From: Anthopleura xanthogrammica
Taxonomy: Eukaryota > Cnidaria > Anthozoa > Actiniaria > Actiniidae
Length of the DNA stretch: 64,000 nt
NCBI GenBank assembly: GCA_964019055.1
Contig: OZ025212.1
Span: forward strand, 11,189,391 to 11,253,390
Direction of reading: 5' to 3'
Shown: in pieces, positions 13,101 through 20,500 of the stretch
Layout of the letters: every line of letters begins with the position of its first letter
Position numbering within the stretch: the stretch's first letter is position 1
Notes under the pieces: model-generated
What the model was told of the DNA's origin: nothing
The model's input: only the letters and a program-made list of their open reading frames with translations
The model's database searches: none
Translations under genes and position numbers: made by a program

Positions 13101-13831
13101 TAATTATGAACACGGGTCTAACGGATAAGAAGTTGATAGTGTCTGAAGAGAACAAATGAGTTAGAATAAAATCTTACATCAGTCTTTCTTTGAATCACTC
13201 ATTTCAGACACAGAGGAAAAACATGGAAGAACATCTTGAAAGGAAAATCAAGGACCATCTCGTTTTGACGTCTCAGCGCCTTTCTTCTTTAGAAAACGAA
13301 AACAAGAAATTAAAGGCGACTCTCGCTGAGATGGAAGAGCAAGTTATTTCTTGTACAAATAAATTCATTTGGAAAATAAACAATTTTGCGGAGAACTTAA
13401 AAAAGGCCAAGGAACCTGGACAGAAACATCCTATGTACAGTGATCCATTCTACACTGACAAGTATGGATACAAAATGGGGGTTAAGCTGTACCCTAATGG
13501 AATCAGGGATGAAGACGCTGGACATGTGTCAATATTAATTCAAATACTAAGAGGTGATTACGATGCATCATTACCCTGGCCTTTTGCAAGGAAGACAACC
13601 ATCACTCTGTTGGATCAAAAAGAAAACTTACAACAAAGAAAGAATGTCGAATACACGCTGTCTTACAAGGGCATGTTAGACAACCCAGAATGCTACAGGA
13701 GACCAACTACAGATTCAAATACTTTGCATGGCTACCCAAAGTTTATATCACACGAGGAATTGATGACTAAAACCAACATCGTTGATGATACAATCTTCGT
13801 AAAAGTAGAAGTCAGAGAAGAATACACTTGA
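52..13831 (+). CDS. TRAF-like gene 1 (partial, exon 1 upstream of window)
   Basis: Joined model with exons 52-97, 1032-1139, 1252-1320 and 13214-13831. It encodes the end of a RING finger, two TRAF-type zinc fingers, a short coiled coil and a complete MATH (TRAF-C) domain. Proteins of this plan are cytoplasmic adaptors or E3 ligases that trimerise through the coil and MATH domain and bind receptor tails, often in TNF-receptor/Toll-like innate signalling; that role is family knowledge, not shown here. All junctions are GT-AG and in phase; the exon 3 donor is followed by TTTCT where paralogues have ATCT. Intron 4 is about 11.9 kb and full of transposons. The RING exon is not in the window and should lie to the left. 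No disabling change was seen. Confidence 0.8.
139..272. mobile_element. Palindromic MITE in intron 2 of gene 1
   Basis: An inverted repeat in which ATATCGGCTGATAATGTCC on the left is answered by GGACATTATCAGCCGATAT on the right, around an interior with a second dyad (GAAGCTTC). The rest of intron 2 (98-1031) holds an ATA microsatellite near 488-530 and nothing else recognised. Confidence 0.7.
1032..1139 (+). CDS. TRAF gene 1 exon 3 (first TRAF zinc finger)
   Basis: A 108-nt, 36-codon phase-0 exon. It begins DVFNDKGAERTVKSL and contains the zinc-finger core CPRRSSGCQWQGEL. The downstream intron is exactly 112 nt, as in all five copies. Confidence 0.85.
1252..1320 (+). CDS. TRAF gene 1 exon 4 (second TRAF zinc finger)
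   Basis: A 69-nt, 23-codon exon reading EHEQKCDYMMVPCTFQRSGC then NFK, with acceptor TTCTTCTTCCAG. It provides the His, Cys, Cys and Gly-Cys ligands of TRAF fingers. Joined in phase to exon 5 it gives the canonical GC...R..M..HL spacing. Confidence 0.85.
1478..1537. repeat. (ATT)n microsatellite
   Basis: A run of ATT trinucleotides with single ATC and GTT interruptions, lying in intron 4 of gene 1. The short peptide it appears to encode is poly-Ile and not a gene. Confidence 0.9.
1638..1886 (-). pseudogene. LINE ORF2 C-terminal remnant
   Basis: The minus-strand translation contains RAWRWMGHTSQRKEEQLPKR and WNQQERRRKVGR, followed by a Trp-rich WRRSRM segment. This is the W-x-GH...PK...W...R.RGRP..TWRR pattern at the C-terminus of many LINE reverse transcriptases. 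Only about 80 residues survive, with no RT core. A sister copy at 58310-58549 shows it predates the duplication of this block. Confidence 0.6.
1911..2196. mobile_element. G-tract-ended MITE with 9-bp target duplication
   Basis: An insertion of roughly 260-270 bp beginning with a run of G followed by TACTCCCTAAAATGG and ending in GAAGTA followed by a run of C, so the ends are imperfect inverted repeats that also share ATACGGGGATGC. It is flanked by TATTCAACC on both sides. The paralogous locus near 58578-58590 has a single TATTCAACC and no insert, so the empty site is directly visible. Confidence 0.85.
2190..2740 (+). pseudogene. L2/CR1-type LINE 3' remnant
   Basis: Conceptual translation in broken frames gives SASNIGVIFDDTLTLEKQVT, NIARIRRFLNYNNVRILIS, HISSILINLHWLPIEQ and a final RSLRSSLMQLQVPRF. 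This is the C-terminal region of an L2/CR1-group reverse transcriptase, with several stops and frameshifts. It is collinear with 58578-59130, so it was part of the block duplicated between the two ends of the array. Confidence 0.7.
2741..4590. other. Intron 4 of gene 1, unassigned stretch
   Basis: No recognisable gene or repeat family. An 88-codon open frame at 3523-3789 (starts MQCFVKLGWPRKG) has no motif I recognise and may be chance or a TE fragment. The sequence is AT-rich with scattered homopolymers. Confidence 0.4.
4597..5328 (-). pseudogene. Penelope-like element, C-terminal half with GIY-YIG endonuclease
   Basis: The minus-strand reading runs in from 5328 with RLLDHSSYNPTSHK, passes TIPYIKGTSETIARIL and reaches a GIY-YIG endonuclease domain: GAIYKIACTDCDATYIGETW, then RLTEHKRATKNG and NHIAVHH. 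The order RT-linker-GIY-YIG is diagnostic of Penelope-like retroelements, which nick target DNA with this domain. At least one frame change near 5045 breaks the reading. The matching RT piece lies at 6990-7305, separated by an inserted LINE. Confidence 0.8.
5329..6874 (+). pseudogene. LINE reverse transcriptase (CR1/Jockey-like group)
   Basis: RT motifs occur in order: LAKATGPDLIPMRVLK, NYRPISLTAVPFKLLEH, DFSKAFETVAHKRLL (catalytic Asp of motif A), SGVPQGTVLGPLCFLLYIND (motif B) and LFADDTLLYG (motif C, FADD). A C-terminal part follows with LEYGSAAWDPF and WNSLPSNIIN. A frame change near 5570 separates LIPM...DWKHASI from PVYKKGS. An in-frame TAG at 6158-6160 lies in the ...WAQE/QMNF segment where this family normally has Trp, so a single base change is likely. 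The element is inactive, but the core is well preserved and so fairly young. Confidence 0.85.
5329..7005 (+). mobile_element. 5'-truncated non-LTR retrotransposon inside the Penelope-like element
   Basis: A plus-strand LINE inserted into the minus-strand Penelope-like frame. The left junction is next to 5328. The right end is a short GATGTA-type tail near 6985-7005, after which the Penelope protein resumes. Only the RT and the C-terminal part remain, as usual for 5'-truncated target-primed insertions. Confidence 0.75.
6990..7305 (-). pseudogene. Penelope-like element, RT fragment with altered catalytic box
   Basis: The minus-strand translation gives DLPFWFRYVDAALTALHADD, DAFHNHLNKLNTHIQFTREI and NGVIPFLDCLVS, then VYRKPAHT at the LINE junction. 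This is the RT palm/finger region of Penelope-like elements. The usual YVDD box reads YVDA, so the second catalytic Asp is gone. A frame change just upstream separates the GSPVS...EIVMQNIEEQAL segment. The element stops near 7305. Confidence 0.75.
7305..7487 (-). pseudogene. LINE C-terminal fragment
   Basis: The minus-strand peptide includes MFRTMWKAKGLSEKNS and SVMLYGAKTWRLTKGLENR, matching the LLYG.ETW.L...LE.R motif downstream of many LINE RT domains. It abuts the Penelope fragment. A related scrap lies near 59850-59945. Confidence 0.55.
7488..8300. repeat. Dispersed repeat shared with 61310-61830, with palindromic MITE
   Basis: The segment from GCGGCCGCCATTAGGTTC through the GTCTATTTTATTTATTTATT stretch recurs at 61325-61830, where about 400 bp of the interior is missing. 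Within it, 7790-7925 is a palindrome (ACATTTTAGGGTTCCACGGG answered by GGTGGAATACGGGTGGAC), also seen as half-copies near 24650, 37705 and 48670. Short direct repeats of ACTCGCTCCAGGCTTCCT lie near 8025-8075. Confidence 0.6.
8635..8910. mobile_element. MITE with CAGGGGCGGATCCAGG termini
   Basis: A 276-bp element starting CAGGGGCGGATCCAGG and ending with its reverse complement, flanked by AGAAC on both sides (8630-8634 and 8911-8915) as a 5-bp target duplication. The interior also carries an inverted GGGGGTGGCTA segment. It is non-autonomous. Confidence 0.85.
8916..10037. other. Intron 4 of gene 1, unassigned stretch
   Basis: AT-rich sequence with poly-A/T runs. No coding or repeat structure is recognised apart from small dyads near 9750-9830 (CACTGAAGTTTCAGT; CCCTCGCTTTCCCTCGCT). 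Confidence 0.4.
10038..10122. repeat. (ATGT)n microsatellite
   Basis: A run of ATGT tetranucleotides with early ATAT/ACGT variants. The Met-Tyr-Val-Cys peptide it appears to encode is an artefact. Confidence 0.95.
10123..11224. other. Intron 4 of gene 1, unassigned stretch with a small palindrome
   Basis: No coding signal. At about 10780-10822, ATGAGGGAAATTTAGAGAC is answered by TAAATTTCCCTCAT, a small foldback resembling the 'ccctcat' MITE family next to it. Confidence 0.4.
11225..11420. mobile_element. TIR MITE ('ccctcat' family)
   Basis: Left arm ATACCATGGCAATTTCGGGA then TATTAGTGATTAAATG; right arm CATTTAATCACTAATATCCC then TCATTGCCATGGTATTA. The interior contains a TTGTA pentamer run. 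A related copy lies at 55722-55900. Confidence 0.75.
11440..12175 (-). pseudogene. LINE 3' end (reverse transcriptase C-terminal region)
   Basis: Minus-strand frames give IYKSKLHKVFNIKSYNFN, FFNSNCYILPIFDYVDVIWG and then FKCLNNLFTHTF, HGYNTRSKDNVRKA and FSANEWNNLDKSLIDKFKKA. These are the 'ILPIFDYADVVWG', 'YNTR' and 'WN.L' landmarks at the C-terminus of CR1/Jockey-type LINE RTs. At least one stop or frameshift separates the two pieces. Confidence 0.7.
12176..13213. other. End of intron 4 of gene 1
   Basis: Contains two C homopolymers (near 12481 and 12522) followed by ACTTTTT, which may be ends of a G-tract MITE, and an ACACAC run near 13005. At 13068-13160 it has sequence similar to the region just upstream of the other MATH exons (ATGAACA.GGGTCTAA...GTTGATAGTGTCTGAAG), a conserved intron 3' end. 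Confidence 0.4.
13214..13831 (+). CDS. TRAF gene 1 exon 5 (coiled coil + MATH)
   Basis: A 206-codon terminal exon after ACACAG. It opens RKNMEEHLERKIKDHL (end of the second zinc finger running into helix), then a short coil (SSLENENKKLKATLAEMEEQ). A full MATH/TRAF-C domain begins at KFIWKINNFAENL and includes MYSDPFYTDKYGYKM, LYPNGIRDEDAGHVS and LPWPFARKTTITLLDQ. The stop is TGA. The domain ends at DDTIFVKVEV. This is the intact reference for the other copies. Confidence 0.9.
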   Translation, partial: RKNMEEHLERKIKDHLVLTSQRLSSLENENKKLKATLAEMEEQVISCTNKFIWKINNFAENLKKAKEPGQKHPMYSDPFYTDKYGYKMGVKLYPNGIRDEDAGHVSILIQILRGDYDASLPWPFARKTTITLLDQKENLQQRKNVEYTLSYKGMLDNPECYRRPTTDSNTLHGYPKFISHEELMTKTNIVDDTIFVKVEVREEYT

Positions 13832-13838
13832 ACTGAAT

Positions 13839-14114
13839 AACTAGAGTCTAATAGACCCAGTCAGTCATAATGAGACGGTCGTTATTTAGATGAGGACTGG
13901 TACTAATAACTAGATTCTAATAGACCCAGTCAGTCATAATGAGACGGTCGTTATTTAGATGGGGACTGGTACTAATAACTAGAGTCTAATAGACCCAGTC
14001 AGTCATAATGGACGGTCGTTATTTAGATGAGGACTGGTACTAATAACTAGAGTCTAATAGACCCAGTCAGTCATAATGAGACGATTGTTATTTAGATGGT
14101 GACTGGTACTAATA
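13839..14114. repeat. 69-bp tandem array after gene 1 (4 units)
   Basis: Four units of a 69-bp repeat with core CCCAGTCAGTCATAATGAGA, starting 7 bp after the stop codon. Each unit has CCAGTC answered by GACTGG about 33 nt later. The same array follows every MATH exon in the window. Confidence 0.95.
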
Positions 14115-14189
14115 GGGAGAGGATCACTTATCATCATACAGACAAGATAGGGGGTAAATACTAAATATTCATTTGAATTGAATTTACAA

Positions 14190-14990
14190 AGATTTATTGA
14201 TTAACCCATTATGTAATGAATGGATTTGTAATAACTATTGATAGTAAAATAGTGTCAGTAGGTTGTTGTACAGTTGATAAACATTGTCTTTATTATGGAT
14301 TAGATTTACTGATTGATGAACCCACTATGTAATGTATTGATTTGTAATAACTATTGATAGTACAATAGTGTTAGTAGGGTGTTGTAGAGTTGATAAACAT
14401 TGTCTTTATTATGGATTTCATGGTTTTATTGAAAATGCTATTTGTTCAATATCTAGGAGTATAACTTATTAGCCTATAGCTGCTGAATTATGTGCACTTA
14501 GATAGAAGGATAGCTGGAGTGCCAAAAAGGAGACTATAACAATAATATATGTGCGCCATGACAACGGCCAAGACCAAAAACCCTTTTAGTAGTATTATCC
14601 AAAGACAAAATTTTCTGTTACGTCTGATAATGTGCAACTGGTAGTAAACGGATTGCCAGGTCTTATTTATGTGAGTAATCATGCTCACAGTTTTACCAGG
14701 TAGTTTTGTACGGTTGATAAACATTGTCTTTATTATGGATTAGATTTACTGATTAATGAACCCACTATGTAATGTATCGATTTGTAATAACTATTGATAG
14801 TAAAATAGTGTCAGTAGGGTGTTGTACAGTTGATAAACATTGTCTTTATTATGGATTAGATTTACTGATTGATGAACCCACTATGTAAGGTATGGATTTG
14901 TAATAACTATTGATAGTACAATAGTGTTAGTAGGATGTTGTACGGTTGATAAACATTGTCTTTATTATGGATTTCATGGTTTTATTAAAA
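14190..14990. repeat. 116-bp tandem repeat after gene 1, interrupted
   Basis: Units with GATGAACCCACTATGTAATG, AACTATTGATAGTAAAATAG and GATAAACATTGTCTTTATTA. The array is split by about 250 bp of other sequence (14450-14700). The flank continuing to about 15300 (AGGTAAAATGGTAAAAGTAC...) is shared with the region after gene 2 (26575 onward). Confidence 0.85.
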
Positions 14991-14999
14991 ATGCTATTT

Positions 15000-17354
15000 G
15001 TTCAAAAGCAATAGGTAAAATGGTAAAAGTACTTCGCCATTTCCCTTATCACGTCTTGATACCACTACAACCACAATCCTCTTCAAGCTCTTTTTCTTAT
15101 TTGAATACTTAAAATCCTTATGAGAGTCGCAAGAAAATGGTGCGCCCTTTACCCCCTCAGAGTATGATGCAGTGCTTCTTATTACGGGAATTTAAAGCTA
15201 AAGCTACAAAGAACAGAGAGAAGTCGAATTGACGTGGAGATCCGTGGACATTTAGCTCCGAAGGCCGCGCACTAACAAACTGAGCTACGCCTGTTCCTAT
15301 ATAGAGTGTTTTATTTGAGAGACAACCCTGAAACCCGGGTGGGGGGTGGGGACCACCAGTGAAATAGCCGGTGCCTCTTAGGTTTAGGGTGTTTGTCACA
15401 AAATAAGATACCCTAGATTCGATGGTGTTAGCTGGAATGAAATTTGTAATAGTCCCTTTCATTGTTTCCTGCGCCATCTTGAAAGATAGCCGTGTTTTTG
15501 CATCAAAGCGAGACGAACGGTGACCTTGCAATGATAGAAGCACTTGAATATTTGAATATAAGATGTTAAAGTTATACTGATCAAATTTCAATGTCTCCAT
15601 TTTTCACTATTTCAATGCATATTTAAGTACTTTACAAAAGAGGAACACTGGCGTTTACCATTTCTTGTTAGCATTTTTAGTTCGCGAGATATTTAAGTTT
15701 CAACTTTTTGCTAATTATAGGACTTTGATGACGTCATACTCTCAACTCAGTTTGCTTCAATATATATTTCAGTATATTTCTGAGAGTATAAGATGAATGT
15801 CATTCAAACTTTGCAGTATACTTGTATTCAAAACTATGAAATATAAAAAAGCACAAACTGTGGTTGCTAAGGCAACTTACTGGTGTCCTAGCCCCTAACG
15901 ACATTTTTAGCTTTCCCGCGATTGCTTTGTTGTTTTTCAATTTGAGCAGAAATTGTTTGACTTAATTTTTGCATATGACTATAACGGATATTTTGACCAA
16001 ACCTCGTTTTATACCATCTCTTGTAAAGATCGAAATGTCAAAAACTTGAATGGTTGGGGTGGCCTGGAACCAAGGCTGTTGATATGACAACTGATCTTTA
16101 TAATCATGTTAGAAGAACAGATAGAGTACTATAATAAATAGTATAAGGAACTACTCCATTCCTGCATAATGAATTATTTTCTCGATTGAGAAGTCATTCC
16201 AAAAACTCGTGCTTCGTGTTTCATTAGGGTTTCCAAACACTCGAAAACAATAAAAGCACTCGGCCTGCGGCCTCGTGCTTTCAAATGTTTTCTCGTGTTT
16301 AGAAACCCTAATGAAACACTCGTACTCGTTTTTGAAATATTACTTCATCAACGGACTCTCTCAGTTAGCACTAATTGAAAAATAAGTATACATTTACAAC
16401 TAGAAGTAAAATAATTTAAGGGTAAAAATCATTTAGTTGCCACGCCCACCTGGACAGGGCTCAGGTACCTTTCAGGGGTCATTTTGAAAATTCCCGACGA
16501 GCATCGCCGCCCTTTTATATACCACTCCCCCCCCCCCCCCCCCCTCACCCGCGGGCAATGAAGGTCTCCAGTAACCTTACTTTCGCCGACAATATTTTCA
16601 GGATCGCGAAATTTCATGTAATAACGTTAAAATTGAATACGAAGTGAAAACTCAAATATCACGGTAAACCTTTGTATACGTACACAGTTTATCATATAAA
16701 CGTCAGTTTTTCCATATTTTGAGTTTATGCTGATCCAGCAATAAATCTTCATGAGTATGAAGAATACTAAAACGGTCATCCACCAAATTTCTTAAAATTC
16801 CCTAGACAAGTCCATTTCAGAAGAGGTAGTCCAAAACAGTTTTAACAAAGCAAAACCGCTATCTAAATTGGTCTCCCTGTGTTGTAATTAGTATTGGCGT
16901 TAAATCGATGAGAAAAATTAAATCAGAATAAAATATCCTTTATTCCCTTTATTCACTTGTGCTATGGAGGATACTATCTTAAATTCAATATCTTATTTCT
17001 TTTGAATATATTTTGACCTTTCACTTCCTGTGGTTACTATTTCAAGTCTTTCATATTATTGTTCTTCCATTAAAGAAAAGATCCTGAAGGGTTGTTAGCA
17101 GACAATACCTTGAAATATGGAAACTTCAAAATTTCCTGTGATTTCCTCTATTCTTTTTTGATAAAAATGTGGGTGATTCCTAAAACAAGCCAATCCTCAA
17201 ACCTGATCCTTTCCCCACTCCCCAAGGGGATAGATACTGCAAAATAGCTTCTAAAATGGCTGAGTTGTGTGACAATTTCGTGATATCCTTATTTGTAAAC
17301 TTAAGGTCCCGGATACGAATCTAGGAGTTGTTTCCAGAAGACTGCTTCTTAAAC
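15000..17354. other. Spacer between gene 1 and gene 2
   Basis: 15000-15350 is a tail shared with 26570-27240. It contains, on the minus strand near 15235-15300, GGCGTAGCTCAGTTTGTTAG and GCGCGGCC, resembling a tRNA A-box region of an old SINE. A G/C tract near 16529-16545 may be a MITE end. A palindrome at 16200-16336 is listed separately. The region just before the RING exon should hold the gene 2 promoter, but I see no clear TATA box. Confidence 0.4.
16200..16336. mobile_element. Palindromic MITE
   Basis: CAAAAACTCGTGCTTCGTGT then TTCATTAGGGTTTC is answered by GAAACCCTAATGAAACACTC then GTACTCGTTTTTG. The interior carries a second dyad (AAGCACTCGGCCTGCGGCCTCGTGCTT). Confidence 0.7.
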
Positions 17355-17509
17355 ATGGCTACACCTCAGGGATACGACTTTGATTTCGTCGATCAGCTAC
17401 CTGATGATTGTACCTGTAAGATATGCCATCTTGCACTACGTCAACCCGTACAGACCAAGTGTTGTGGGCACAGATTCTGTAAAGACTGTCTTGTAGAAGC
17501 GACCAAGAG
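17355..17509 (+). CDS. TRAF gene 2 exon 1 (RING)
   Basis: ATG to GTAAGT donor, 51 codons plus AG. C3HC4-type RING: CKIC, then VQTKCCGHRFCKDC; the last Cys and Asp come from exon 2 (CPID). An upstream in-frame Met at 17328 exists but is not conserved in gene 5, so MATPQGYDF is chosen. Confidence 0.9.
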
Positions 17510-20500
17510 GTAAGTTCATGATCAGCATTACTTCCGCTTTCAGTTGTGTCTGTATGTTCCTTGTTTAATACTTTTGTCTCTCTATCCTTTACCACTATTG
17601 GTATCTTGTCCTGTTTGGTCGGGTAGCCCGGCTCGGTTCTTCATTTTGCTGCATAGATTTCTTAATTGTCTGTTGTATTATAGTCAAGCTAGAGTTTGTA
17701 GCTCTCAAGAGGATTACTTCCGCTTTCAGTTGTGTCTGTATGTTCCTTGTTTAATACTTCTGTCTCTTTATCCTTCACCAGCGGCCCGGCTCGGTTTTTC
17801 TTTTTGTTCCATAAATTTCTTGTCTGTTGTTTTATATTGGAGCTAGAAGTTGGTCTTACGAGGACAAGGAATATGATAGCTATAGCCATGCATTCCATGA
17901 TGTATTAAATGGAGGTCACACGACTAGCTTCATAGTCTCACCACCACGTTTGAATAGAACCAATATTAAGTGATGATATCTGGTATAGAGAATTTAATTA
18001 ATCGAAAAAGTGCAATTCCAAGAGTTAGAAAGACTCTCGTTTTCTCTAGTAGTCCTAAAACTAGTAAACGTATAATCAATCAAATCCTATCATGGCCATC
18101 CTGTGCAAACTGACTGTATCCGATTTCTTACCATATTTCAACATTATTTCTTAATCATAAAGCCTTCAGAATCCACAATCGATTCATGAAGCTAATTCCA
18201 ATATTGATTTGGTTTTCAGTTATAACTATTATTAGCAAAAAAAACGATTCTTTCCTCATACGAGTACTGAACATGTATGTATCAGACATAAATACCTAGT
18301 GTTCTTTTTACCTTATGTTGAACTAAGATTAAATTGTTGATCGCAAAACAATTACTGCAATTTTCATAAACACGCGAACTCTGCTGTTGCGAGTTGCCCG
18401 TTGGAATTTGGTTTTTCACTGCCGGCAGTCAAAAATATAAAAGGTACCGACTGATTATTTTTAATCGATGGAAGCGAAAAACCAAATTTCAGCGTGCAGC
18501 TCGCAGATACCGAGTTCGCATGTTTATGAAAATAGCAGTAAAGGCCTACTCTGTGCCGCGACTGATTGTGACATAGGAAAAACAAAATACAAACGATCAT
18601 GACCTCGGAACTTCTTCTTGTGACGGGACTACTAGAGCACTGACGCTGCTAGCTTCTTTGATAATAGTAAAATACCACATCAGGTTAAGCCAAATTATCT
18701 GGCTTTTCCCCAGGCCAAGGGTGTTTTTTTTCCTCAACACGACGCCGGTACTTTTGGACCAGGTTCATGATAATTCTTATATCATCATTGAGTCAGTTTC
18801 TTTTGTTCCTTGGCGGTCTTTATCCTTCATATTCACCCAAATGTGGCCGGCTTATCCAGGTTGACATCTAGTTATCAACCCTGTGCTTAAGAAACTTCTC
18901 TAATGATGATAAGACGGTTATATACCTTATACCTCGGTTTAATATATAGAGATTATCACATGTTAAGAGCCTGATATCGTTTTTATTCACGAGTTTCCCG
19001 TCATATCGCGAACAAGCGAGTCCGCGAGCGAGTGAGCGATATGATACGGAAAACGAGTGAATAAAAATGTTGTTTTCTTTATTACACATTAAGGGTCGAT
19101 TATATATTATTATATATCGCGAGATTTTATTGGACAGTTTGCTGTGAAGGGATATCGTATCACTTCACTGATATGGTTTTTATTCTCGGCTTTATTTCAC
19201 GAATATCGACCCTAAATGTGTAATAAATCTCATATCCACCTCGGTAACGGTATATAACCGTTACTTATTTTGACTCAGTGCTCACCTTTCTAGAAACGTT
19301 TTTATCTGCCAGTCTCCAACGAGTAGTTGATAACTAAAACCCTGTCGTCAAAATAAAGCAAAGCTGCTCTCAGCGGCTTCAGCATAACTACCATCTTTCC
19401 TGAATAGTAAGCTTTGAAATCTAATTAGAGCTAATTAGAGGGAATATAGAGGGAATATACATTAGTGTTCAAAGGGAATATGTTATATTTCCCTTGCATA
19501 CTATAGAAAAATTCATTGGATGACGAGGGAATTCGTGAAATTCCCTCGTTCATCCAATGAATTTTTCTTGAATCCCATATCACAAAATAATTGCTCTAAA
19601 TAGCGAATCGGATGAGGATAAAAAGCAAGAGAAAGAAAAACAAAATGCGGGCTATTGAATTCATCTTTTCAGACTGCTATCAAACATAGAGGGAATATAC
19701 ATTACTATTCAAGGGAATATGTTATATTTCCCTTGCATACTATAGAAAAATTCATTGGATGACGAGGGAATTCGTGAAATTCCCTCGTTCATCCAATGAA
19801 TTTTTCTTGAATCCCATATCACAAAATAATTGCTCTAAATAGCGAATCGGATGAGGATAAAAAGCAAGAGAAAGAAAAACAAAATGCGGGCTATTGAATT
19901 CATCTTTTCAGACTGCTATCAAACATTCTTCGTTTTTATAGCAAAATTCACTTTTTAACAAAGTTAACTACTTCCATCTATACTCTTTGCAAACTAATCT
20001 TCTTTTTTTGATTGTTTTTTAATGCCATACGTTAAGAAAATCAAGTGATATTAAGACAAGAGCAATTTTTTTTGTGCGGGATCCCTGACCTTTCATTGAA
20101 TTTAGCTTTGAAAGCGTTGGATTCCGCGCTGAATCCTTCGCTATCTACGTCACATATTCGTCATCTCGGACCAATCAGCGCGCGAGTTTATTTTGTGATA
20201 TGGGATTCTAATATGCATTCCCTTCATGCTTAATACAAAAATAATGCAAAAATATCGATGGCGCAGACATGATTTTCGGGCACAGTCAATAGCGCGCGTG
20301 ATCTTGCCCAAAAATGCCTCTTTTTCATGTCTGCGCCTACGATATTTTTGAAAGCGCTCTCACATCTCGAAAATGGTCTATTAGCAGTGGTTTGCGCATG
20401 GCAATTGGTCAGTGCAAGTACACAATGAGTGTTACTTTATAGCTCGGTTTCACTTGACGTCATTTCCTATCCCGTGCGGAATGTTCCTCAGCTGAATCAC

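Noticed and set aside
13839..14114. CRISPR-like array (regular repeats near 69 bp)
   Set aside because: Units are contiguous with no variable spacers, and the context is an animal genome; it is a minisatellite.
15235..15300. A functional tRNA gene on the minus strand
   Set aside because: Only an A-box-like half is present, with no matching acceptor stem or T arm; better read as an old SINE head, also at 27150-27205.
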